Below are positions 24,126-33,840 of a stretch of 64,000 bases of DNA, in pieces. Each line of letters opens with the position of its first letter. Positions within the stretch are counted from its first letter, which is position 1. The notes under the pieces are model-generated. The model worked only from the letters and a program-made list of their open reading frames with translations. It was not told the origin of the DNA and did no database searches. Origin of the DNA: Paragonimus westermani (taxonomy: Eukaryota; Platyhelminthes; Trematoda; Plagiorchiida; Troglotrematidae); assembly GCA_008508345.1 (NCBI GenBank), contig QNGE01003264.1, positions 1 through 64,000 on the forward strand. The letters are read 5' to 3'. The position numbers and the translations under genes are program-made.

Positions 24126-25119
24126 GATCGAACCCAACGAACAGGTCAACTCGCCTACCCAATAAATTAGTTTAGTGTCATTACGTGATAACAACCCAAC
24201 GTTGTTCACATTCAGTTAGGCTACGCTGACCTGACAAAATCTGCCGTCTGTACACTGAATAACTAGTAACACAAATCATCAATTTGTCCTGAGGTTAGTA
24301 GAAATGGTCCGTACAGATGCTTAAGGAGCTTGTTTTTCATACGCAACCGATAGATAATGACAAAATGCTAGCATTCCGTAGTAACCACCCACCCACCCCC
24401 CATTAGAACATTACGTAGTGTATGACGAAAATAAAAAGTAACGTTCTGGGTCTCGAACAACTTGTCATCCTTTACAAAGGATTCAAATGTGATACTTTAG
24501 CCAATTGAGTAGTAACGTGAATGATTTAAATACCTACATTCTACCCGCAATCGACATACGATGCATCCTGTAACAGTCAAAAGCTCAGTGAGGTGTCAAC
24601 ATACAAATGAACATGTATCACGTAATCTGAAGGTTGCGCTCGATCGGCGCACAGAAACGCTCACACATATTTGACATAGTCCGTTTTGGATTATCCCAGC
24701 ACAGTGACTGAAGCCCAAGAAAGCGTGCATATGATACCTACCCCAATTGCCTACACAGCAACACTGATGATTTCACTTACCTGCCACGTGGCTGGAGTAA
24801 ACTCGAAAGAATCTGACGAGGATGTGTGTGCGTGAGGAACGCTATGATCTGGCCAAGACAACTAGCGCATTAGTAAAGCATTCACTGCGACTCCATTTAA
24901 TCATGTCACCATAATCTATGATACCTGCAGTTACTTTGCATACTGAGCCTAAATTCAAGGCCGCGTAACCCTAGCCCATTAAACCCTCGGATACCCGTCC
25001 AGACCATATTCCTCCAGACGGTCCGATTCAAGACTAGGTCCACTCAAGATCTACAACCGATATTACAACACGAAAAATTCACCTGAATAAATTCTTTGAA
25101 TCATAGCTCTTAGCTACCA
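24126..25119. other. No recognised gene
   Basis: This is the spacer between the SINE cluster and the inverted LINE fragment. No frame exceeds 60 codons and there is no motif. A short C-run is at 24391-24400. Confidence 0.5.
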
Positions 25120-25452
25120 ACATTTTGTTTACTTGCTGTCCGTTGCCTGTACAGCAACTACTTCGAAATCCATTCGCCTCATATACTACGGACATGTCTT
25201 AGGAAATGAAGCTGGTTAAACGTCAGCGCTGCCTCACCCCCGTCCATGTACGCTCACCAAAGTACCAGAGTTCGGGACCATTTCCAGTCACTGAATAACC
25301 AAAGTGCGCCTCAGACAATTCATATGGAAGCGTCTCAGACATTGGGCACTTCGTTGGTACAATGATCAAGTTTCATTGCCACACAACAGCGTGAACAGCA
25401 CTGTTGAGTGGTAGGCAAGCAGTTTGGTTTTCATATTTAATATGCGATTATT
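25120..25452 (-). mobile_element. Inverted copy of the LINE C-terminal region
   Basis: 25225-25452 is the reverse complement of 23036-23265 with few differences. Both encode the 'LLAYHSTVLFTLL' and 'RSAQCLRRFHMNCLR' tail of the LINE at 21600-23290. Beyond the well-conserved part, the minus strand continues as 'RHVRSI.GEWISK.LLYRQ', matching the usual 'GHV.RMPD.RISKQLLYG' end down to about 25120. It is a separate fragment facing the first one tail-to-tail. Confidence 0.8.
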
Positions 25453-28400
25453 CCAAACACGTTTTTAAAGAAGTCCGTGAAGACACACATAAAAACAATA
25501 AAAGGGTCAGCCGAAACAGATAAATGGTCAATAATTGTGATCCGGAATCTGTTCGCTTATGAAACTAGAGTGGGACATGCACACAGACTGCTGCTGTGCT
25601 AGTCTGACGATTGTGTCATCGTTTTATCACGTTGCCCGAACTAGCAATCGAGGTCGTTCCGCAGTTCAAGCCTGTCGAAGAGTTGCTGCGTGTGCTCACA
25701 ATTAGTAAACCTTCGTTCAAATAGTCGTGAATGTACGGACCCACTTGGTCGCGTACAGCAAGCGGTCACATTGAGCGCAGATGAGGTCCAGAGCGCGAGA
25801 AATGTGTACAAAAGAGCACAAATGTACATACCAATATCAGGATACCCGTTGTGCAGTCTGTTTGCTTTGATCACACACTCGAGGGAACCCATGCATTGGT
25901 CACGGTCCTCAGCGGACGGAAAACTCAGAACGGCCGTCCTACCAGATTCCAGAAACAGCTCTAGGTTCCAGATCTCACTGTTCGGCTCCAGCGGGGGGCA
26001 CTAACAACAGAACAGCAAGCTGAGCTCAGTATGTGAAGGAAACAAGATTTAGAGTACCGTGGCAATATGCGTGAGTCTATGATCAGCCTAAATAGCTATA
26101 AAATTCAATAAGGTGTTATAGTGGTACTGAGTCACAATTCCGATTAGTTGCAATACTGAATCGAACTGGAAGGGAAATAACTTGTAAAACACGCTTCAGA
26201 TATCAAACAGTTGACGCTCTAATCAGTGTCTACTCGTGAAACAGACCGAAAAGAAGGCTGTAACTGTGACGACAAGCTAACCACCATCGCAGATCCGAAT
26301 CACGATGTTGAAAAGTTCTTGTATGGGCAACACCGGGAAGTTTAAGTCAACGTACAGAGTTCACCTTACATGGTCAACACCAGCATACACTGACAAGGTA
26401 TGATGGCTCACATCCATCGAAATAATGAATACACATGAATCAGAATTAACAAAAAAACCCTGCTACTAGGACATTCAAAGAATATCAGTGTAAATTTTCT
26501 GACCGATACAAAACTGGCAGAACTAGTCGTCCATAAGGCGTCACTGGTTGACAGTGTTCAAGAAGTATAACATATCCTTATATATTGCGAAAAGCGGATT
26601 ATGTGAAAGGTCAATGATTATGTTAAAGGTTAGTACAAGCGGGCTGAGTTAGCAAACCTACTAACCCTTAACGATTTCTGACAGCCGACATCACCAGACG
26701 GTACGGAAACAGAAGACCTGGTCCTCCATGGCACCCATCGAACGGACTTTGTCCACGATTCCCGTTTCAAATCACGGTTTGGAACGCCCACGTAGAATAG
26801 ATCCTCCAGCAGTTGTACGGATGCTCTTGTTTGCAAACCAGAATCCGTTGTTGGAAATGGACGGATGCTACTTTGAGAGTGCTTTAAGCCAGTGGCAACT
26901 TTTGACCTGCCCAATTGAGATTGCAAAAGACCTCGTTTGAATGACCACCGGGGTTTCCATGTGTACAACACCAAGCGCGCCTGAGAACAGTCTGATTTGC
27001 AAGTGATTTGCACACAGTGCTATCCAGTGTACCATGTAGGATAACAAAACGAAATGTCATTAGGTGAGATGTCTACACGGCTGCATAAAGCAACTGGGCA
27101 AGCCCGCTGAGTAAGGTGCAATAGTTACGTACAAGACATTGCTTGCTTTCAAAGCGACCAGAGAGTGCCATACTTGAGCAAAAAATATCTCGGACATCAA
27201 ACAATTATTGGAGATGCCTCCACTAAAAAGGAATCATTCTAACTGTTAGTTGCCACAGCTGTGGTAATTAGTTGTACAGACGACCGGGGAACCTAATGAC
27301 TAAACGGAAATCTTCATCGGGTTTCGATTGGAGAATAATCTGAAACGGTTAGCAAATAGTCTAGGAAAGTTTACGAATTATCAGCCAGAGGAAACAACGT
27401 GTTGTAGGATTCATTTTAATGACGAAGATATGCTGCCTTACTCTTTGCCACACGTGAGCCCAGCTTCATTTGGCTCCTATCTTATACGCTCTATAATGCC
27501 TTTTCTCAAAGTGGTTATAAGAATGGTGTTACTCCTGGTGAAATAGACGGCAATCAGTTGCAGAGGAGAATGAAATTGAAGAAGAGCTATTTCATTAAGT
27601 ATGTGGCTGGATGTCAAGCGAAGATCACGGGATTTTGAGGAGGGCACGTTGAACTTGAGAACAGACTCATTATTTGTAATGTTACGACTAGATATCTGAT
27701 GCGTGGATTGCACTCACAAGTGTCGCAGTTGCACAGCCCCACCTTAATGCCACTGGCTCCATGGTCACATGGTCAGCGGCATCCATATCTGGATCGGTCC
27801 AGTGACTAAAGTTATAGGAGGCCCGTGTACATCTGGTGCCAAACTTGTGGAACAGTGGTTCAATCACCAACCCTCTCCTACACATTCTTACATAACTGAC
27901 TGAAACCGATTAAACAGTGTTGTGATTCCAGCCAGAGTGCACCATAGCGGTGTTCAAAACACTCGGGAGAAAATACCTACCAGAAGTACTAGAGAAAGGA
28001 AGATAATCACAAGGAACGTAAGGATGACACTTCCAGCCGGTGACTGCGGAGATCATCCAGTTTCAACCTATCAAGCAACGTCTACTGACCATACTCGACA
28101 GGACAACTAGAATATGATCCGCTTAACTATAGCTGTCCGACTAACATGAAGCGATCTCGATGAGGAGCGTCATGTGTGGTGAACGGCAAACACAGTTAAT
28201 GCTTTTTTTCGACAGACCTAAGTATCTGTTAACACAGTGGTTCAAAAATTCACCTACCCACATATCCATCCTCACCTAGTCCAGTTTAGCGTGAACAGTC
28301 TACGACCGTAGGCCAACAACCTGAATCATCACAATACACTGGGAAATCAACACCCAAACACAACTCCAAGTCAGTTCGTCAAAATCGTTATGAAAAGATA

Positions 28401-29021
28401 CTGTATGGCCTTCGTGCTTGGAATAGAGTCGCCAAGATGTGCGATATGGTGCTCGTCGATCATGCCACGCAACCCGCTGATCGGCCGGACAGCCGAACGG
28501 TTAACCTGAGGCACACATGTGAGCGCGTTCATGCGACCGGCCTGACTGTTGCGTATGTTCCAAGCCGGGAGGTTATTCCGGGTCAACCGAGTAGCGCGTT
28601 CACCTCTGTGTATATACAATCTAAACAGGATACACAATTTCAACACACTCCGGGTGTGTTCGATAAGTGACAAGCATAGGGTGATAAAAAAAATGGACTA
28701 ACTCGGTGGTAGATTTATAGGGCCTGTCAAGTCAGCAGGAGGACGGTTAACACAACAGCAACGAAGGGGAACGATGAGTGCAATAATCGGCCACAATCCA
28801 ACTAATATTCAACAGACGATCATATAACACGCCCTGGATGGCAGATACAAGGTGGCGAATGAAAAACCAGCTCTCTGAAACAGTTAGGATGAGAAATTGC
28901 GTGCAGGCACTCGGGCGGAAATTCAGTCGTAACCGAGCGACAAGCAATCTGGGCTGTAAACAAACACTGATACCCTAGGCGCTAACAAATTTGTGGCACG
29001 CGAATGAAAAAGCATTAAGTT

Positions 29022-29023
<2 letters not shown>
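25453..29023. other. No recognised gene in 3.5 kb
   Basis: Open frames of 60-127 codons occur on both strands (25641-26004, 26630-27013, 27328-27546, 28371-28673), mostly as overlapping pairs on opposite strands. None has a start, splice or motif pattern I can support. Confidence 0.45.

Positions 29024-29061
<38 letters not shown>
29024..29061. repeat. (TA)19 microsatellite
   Basis: Nineteen uninterrupted TA units. The array is self-complementary and could extrude as a cruciform. It lies about 180 bases upstream of the SINE/RTE junction. Confidence 0.98.
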
Positions 29062-29064
<3 letters not shown>

Positions 29065-29243
29065 CGATACCCTCTCCCACTGGTATGTCCAAATTTATGA
29101 AAGAAAACAGGTGCTGAGAGAGAAGGAAGAAAAAGATCGAAACATGGAGATCCAAAGCAACTGCCCGATAGGAAAGCTACCCCTAGGTCCAAAAATGACT
29201 CCACCTAATTAAATGCGTCCAATGGAGGTTTCATCCAAATAAC

Positions 29244-29412
29244 CGGGACGGGTGGGTAACAGAGTCCAAATGTGAAATTTCCGAGCTCCTGGTGTGGCTT
29301 CGTAGCTCAGCTGGTAGAGCGCTTGCCGCGTTGAGGCATGCTGTGTCTGTCGCTGGTTCGAATCCAGCCGAAGCCCTGACTTTTCACAGTTGGGTGTCAT
29401 CTAAATTCATAA
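29244..29412 (+). repeat. Family-1 tRNA-derived SINE
   Basis: The conserved stretch starts at 'GGGACGGGTGGGTAACAGAG' (29249), passes into a tRNA-like head at 29296-29375, and ends with the tail 'CTTTTCACAGTTGGGTGTC' plus 'ATCTAAATTCATAAT'. The same unit occurs on the minus strand at 37690-37935 and twice at 42446-42851. The antisense reading gives an open frame of over 60 codons, but it is a by-product of the repeat, not a gene. Confidence 0.85.
29296..29375 (+). other. tRNA-like cloverleaf in the SINE head
   Basis: The acceptor stem GGCTTCG (29296-29302) pairs perfectly with CGAAGCC (29369-29375). The D stem GCTC pairs with GAGC (29305-29320). The T stem GCTGG pairs with CCAGC around TTCGAAT (29352-29368). 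The anticodon arm is irregular: the best pairing is GCTTGCC with GGCATGC (one T-T mismatch) around GCGTTGA, with C instead of T before the would-be anticodon. It is therefore pol III promoter-like (A and B boxes intact) but probably not a functional tRNA. Confidence 0.75.
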
Positions 29413-29589
29413 TATCATCATCATCATAGACAGCAGTAAATCTGGGGTTGACAGTGACGCTTAGCGGCCACACAACCAAGAAAAAACGAACCCTGTAGAG
29501 CAAAAGAGAAGGAAAAAAGAAGGAGATGGAAAGGAACCTAACCACAAAAGATAGCTGCGTTTATATAAAAAAATTCAACATCAAAATGT

Positions 29590-30419
29590 CCACACCTTGT
29601 GAGCAAACAGCCAAGCTGTAAGCGAAAGTAAGAGGTCACCAAGAGCCCTTACTTCACGGATAACTCGGCCACACAACGACAATCACGCCACTGAGTTCGA
29701 TCGGCCGCCATCTCACCCAACACCTCCAACCACCGAGTTTGCGAGCCGCAAGGTCCCTAGCCGAGGAGAGGAAGACGACCTATAATGACAAGTGCCTTGG
29801 TGAACGAATTCATCTCCCTGCGCCAGGTCATCATATGTTTACCACGCATCTTAAGCTGATATCCTCAATGCACGACCTAACCATTTAGATCTGTGCAAAT
29901 GTAGGAATCAAATAAAAGAACTCGTCTGAAAATCAGTGCCAAACACCCGCCTTCTAACCTCTTCGCTGTTTACTCGTTGGTGCCACCTGGTACGGGCGAT
30001 TGAACACAGACATAGGTGGTCAAATACCTGAAGATGGTTCATGTCTTCTATCCTCTGTGGCAAGTTACGTTGCCGTAAATAAAACGATCTTCACTGTTGC
30101 CTTATATATGCGAGCTTTGAGCATCAGAGATATACCTCTCTGTCACCACGGGTACCCCAGATTAGTGAGCAACGCCCTAGTCCTAGAAGTACGCACTTCC
30201 GTTTCATTCTCTACACTTCAATCGCCGTTGATGCAGCTTCCCAGGTATACAAACCGGTCATCTATGATTTCATTACCTAACATTAAACTCACTTAAGCAC
30301 AACAATCGTGTAGAATCACTTTGCATTTTGAGGTTGCGAAGCGCATTCCGAACTACTTAGTAGAACGAGAAATAGCGTTTAACATTGTTTGTACTGCTTG
30401 CAAGTTGTCAAACAGCAAC
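29590..30419 (-). pseudogene. RTE C-terminal domain, decayed
   Basis: On the minus strand 'MRFATSKCKVILHD' (after motif C) is followed by 'FVYLGSCINGD', 'RTRALLTNLGYPW', 'RGISLMLKARIYKATVK', then 'MTWRREMNSFTKAL' and 'TRWLEVLGEMAADRTQWRD'. These match the thumb and the C-terminal region of SR2-like RTEs, where 'GPRDG..RWLE.L.DMA..R.QWR' is the hallmark end. Frameshifts and stops are frequent. Confidence 0.85.
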
Positions 30420-31045
30420 AGCTCGTCGTCAGCATAATCAAGATCAGTCAGTCTTTCACCAGATAGGAGATCCATGCGATCATCTCGCGAGTACTATATT
30501 GAGTCCTTCATTATTTCGTCCATAACAAAATTAAACAAAAATGGTGAAGGTGTACAGCCCTGATCTACGCCGCCCCCATTGCTGAAACTGTCAGACAGTT
30601 CACCGTAAACCATAACCTCAGCTGATGTACGGGAATAAAGCATCAACAGTATGTTCACACACTTCATCGGTATACCCCCGCGTTTTAGCAACCCTAAAAG
30701 TGTGGATCCATCCACCGAATAAAAAGCAACTTTGTGGTCGAAAAATGGGACAATTTTTTATCGGTGGTATACATCACGCTGCTCCAGAATTTGGCACAGT
30801 GAAAATGTAATCAATACAACCTCGCCCAAAGCAAAACTCTGCTTGTTCTCCCAAATGTTTGTCCCCCGAACTGCAGTGAGCTGACGAAACACAACAGACG
30901 CCAGAACCCTGGTAATCACTAGGGTCAAACTAATTCCTCCATGGTTTTCGCAAGAGCGCCGGACACATTTCTTGAATATGCGAACTATTATCGAATGATC
31001 CCACCACGGGGAGATGGTCTCCGTCGTCAAAACAAATTGAAACAC
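30420..31045 (-). pseudogene. RTE reverse transcriptase domain, decayed
   Basis: On the minus strand this reads 'SIIVRIFKKCVRRSCENHGG' (31000-30940), then 'RVLASVVFRQLTAVR' and 'QILEQRDVYHR', motif A decayed to 'KVAFYSVDG', 'GGIPMKCVNILLMLYSRT', 'GVDQGCTPSPFLFNFVMDE' (about 30580-30510) and motif C 'LDYADDELLLF' (30440-30410). Both aspartates of the YADD box remain. Motif A has lost its Asp context. Several frame changes separate the blocks. The domain would copy element RNA at the nicked target. Confidence 0.88.
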
Positions 31046-31399
31046 CGGCTATTAGGATCTTCCGAGTGAGAACTACTAAGACGGCTTTCTAAGCTGGTTT
31101 GATACTTATGGCTTACCGACGGTAGAGCCAGTCTCCCAACAGCCAGTTGTTACTGTCGGTCGGGTCGTTGCTCAATAAAAGTAAGAAAAAAACGACAGCG
31201 TACAGACGCACAGTCCGAATTGAAGTATGTGCTCCAATAAGAACGACAGTCCTGAATGGAACCCCGCCACCCATAACTAACAGCCATGTTATTGATTTGA
31301 AACCAGGCCTGATTCGGACAAGTGGGGCACAAGTATAACAATGACGCGCACGAAGTCTAAAGCTAGTGCAAGCTAAAAATAGCTAGTGCTCAGTGCACA

Positions 31400-31990
31400 G
31401 CTGCAACAATCGTCCACCATTATCCGAGCAACGTGACATACCACAAACCAGCCACCAAAACGAGATTCGGCCTCACCAAGGTGGCCGATATGGGCGTTCA
31501 TATCTCCGACCAGAAGGACTATCAGAACTATGTGTTGACCAAAATAGACTGGCCATGTCCGAGTAAAACGCGTCCTTCACGGCGACGCTACTAGTCAGTT
31601 GGAGCGTAAGCAGACAAAACGAAAATATTTCTGAAAGTTATGCATCTACAGGTGATCGTAACTGAACCTGTCAAGCGGACAACACAATGTCTGAGGTTCA
31701 TAGGAATCCAATATACTAAAGCGGCTGCGACCATCGTGCTTAGGACTGGGCCTACTTCAACCTGACCGGTAACGGTTGTCGTGTAATCATTCGAAGTGTG
31801 CAACCACTATCGGGTAAACAGTGCCGGTGCTGTTAGCTCCATGCGTTGACTACTGCCCTGGATTCTAGTCTCCGAAAGGCAGCAAACATCGGCATTTAAT
31901 GGGTCCAACGTCCTTGTGAGAATGGACTGTTGACCTACCTATTTTAGAGTGCGAATGCTGAAAGCACCCATATTAACTTGCTTTCTAGGC
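31400..31990 (-). pseudogene. RTE endonuclease domain, decayed
   Basis: On the minus strand this reads 'VNMGAFSIRTLK' (about 31980), 'DVCCLSETRIQGSS', then 'AALVYWIPMNLRHCVVRL' and 'NIFVLSAYAPTD' (near 31600). Then 'GDMNAHIG' follows in a shifted frame near 31490. These are the conserved blocks of the LINE exonuclease-endonuclease-phosphatase fold, including the SETR and GDMNA motifs. Stops fall between blocks. The domain would nick target DNA to prime reverse transcription. Confidence 0.85.
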
Positions 31991-32584
31991 CTAAGCAAAG
32001 GATGAGGGAGGTCTGAAGCAGAATGGTAATAGATGGGACGTACCCAGACAGTGCTATCATAACTAGTTATATCTGTTGTGGGACCTGCAGAGTAATCACT
32101 AGAAATGGGTGTCGTGGAGAGGCCCGAGAGCTAAATTTGATAGGACAGTATGGGAGGGATCAGCAGTAGCATGTTTACGCTTATCCACCCTGCCGCAAAC
32201 AGCAGATAGGGCGACGCGGTTTATACTGTGAGACGGCCGATGCAATAGGGAATTGTTGATGTGGTGAATATTCATGGTTGTATGTGGACTGAGACATTGC
32301 CAGGACGCCCAGACCCGAACAGGAGAATGATTAGGATCCTCAACCAAAGCCTTTGGCCCAAAAGCCTGTATCGCAAGACAGCGGGGGAACGGCAGTATAT
32401 CAGAATTAGTACTCTCCGGAAAGAGATCCCAATCTTCCCCCAACCTCCAGCCTGGAGCACCAGGAGACTGTGGTTTGTGAGGCCTCTACCTACTAGCCTG
32501 TGTGGCATGAGTGACTTTGCCGGTGCGGTCACCACACCGTCCAGTTCAGCCCAATAGATCATCGAGATTCGCAAGCCGTCACAT

Positions 32585-33840
32585 TGCGTCAATGTCCATT
32601 CTCGTTCTGACGAATCACATTTTCACCCTGCGATGGCACTTTGATAGAAAGCCGACGGTCGTGTTTTTGGACCTGAAGGCTGCTTTCGATTCAGTTGATC
32701 GTAAATTTCCCTGGAACTGTCTTTTTCGCAAGGAAGTATCATGGAAATAGGTAAATCTATTGAGATCACTGTGTGCTCACTCTGCACGCAGGGTGAGGGT
32801 GTATGTCTCGATCGTTCATCACTTCTACTGATATTAAAGGGTATCCGACTTCCTTCTGCTTGTTATCGACGACATACTGGAAAGTGTGCTTGAGGAGTCC
32901 AATGAGCTTGATATTGGGATTCCACCTGGAGCTAGCTTGAATGGCCTGGAGTATGCGAGTGACATTGTTCTACTTAGCCCCTCTGCCGCAGACATGCAGA
33001 CCATTCTGAACAAGACTGTTCTGTATGAAATGCGCTTCGCACCTTCAAAATGCAGAGTGCTTCTTCAAGACTGGGGCATTTCTGTTCCTACTTTCTTTAT
33101 TGCAGGTAATCCGCTCAAGACTACGGACACCCTCACATACTTGAGTGACAGTATCTCAGTTTGTAATACTGCTGAGATGTCGGCAAGGATAACAAAATGA
33201 CAGTTAAGCATCAGTGGGAACCACTGATGTATTGCTGTCTATAATGTGGTGAAGGATAACAAAGGTACCAATTGCCTTTGCCAACCTGCGTCACCTGTGG
33301 CGCCCCAAATACCTCCGATTGTTGCTGAAATGAAGGGCATACAATGCTTCTGTACGTTCTGTTTTTTCTCCAAGGTTTGAAAAAGTAGCCTGTTCGCAAT
33401 AAACATGTCAACAGATTCTGTACGCTTGACCACTGGTGTCTCCGCCAACTAGCCCATATCAAGTGGAATGATCGCGTGAACAACACGGCTGTTCGTAGGC
33501 GCGTATTCCGGAAAGCCCAGTATGCGTGACCAAACTGTCAACCAATCGCGTTGTAAAACCTGCGGTGGTTGGTTCACGTGCTCCATATGCCATATGAGCG
33601 TTTACCGTACCGGGCATTACATAGTGAGATCATCAACAGTTGGTGCGTGGTGGTCAAGCAACAAAGAGGTCACGAGATATGACGACCCTGACTGTTTTAT
33701 TGAGCAAAGTGTAGGTGTTGCCTACGTGGATGGAGTCCACGTGATCACTGAAATCATTGGTCAGAAATGTCTTGAGATTGCAGTGTGCTACAGTAAACGG
33801 CGTACCTGCATCCACACCATTTCTAGTCTCTTCGCTTAGT
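32585..33840 (+). mobile_element. 5'-truncated RTE LINE
   Basis: The plus-strand copy begins inside the RT: 'LTNHIFTLRWHFDRKPTVVF' then motif A 'LDLKAAFDSVDR' (about 32668-32703, intact). Motif C reads YASD at 32952-32963 instead of YADD, which should abolish catalysis. 'MRFAPSKCRVLLQDWG', 'DTLTYLSDSISV' and 'ARITK' follow to 33200. The C-terminal end, split over frames, is at 33260-33838: 'NLRHLWRPK', 'RALHSEI' and 'RRTCIHTISSLFA', with a terminal stop TAG at 33838-33840. The endonuclease half is absent. It lies head-to-head with the RTE at 29413-32575. Confidence 0.87.

Larger units (their letters stand above)
29413..32575 (-). mobile_element. Near-full-length RTE (SR2-like) LINE
   Basis: On the minus strand from about 32575 this runs through a 5' region, the apurinic-type endonuclease, the reverse transcriptase, the C-terminal domain and a 3' end with an ATG/ATGA microsatellite tail (plus-strand ATC repeats at 29412-29427). 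All domains are in the expected order over about 3.1 kb, the usual size for RTE elements. Many stops and frameshifts break the single ORF, so it is inactive. A family-1 SINE abuts its 3' end, and a 5'-truncated RTE in the opposite orientation abuts its 5' end at about 32580. Confidence 0.9.

Noticed and set aside
29296..29375. A functional tRNA gene
   Set aside because: The anticodon arm is irregular, U33 is missing and the same unit recurs as a dispersed repeat with a conserved body, so it is a SINE head.
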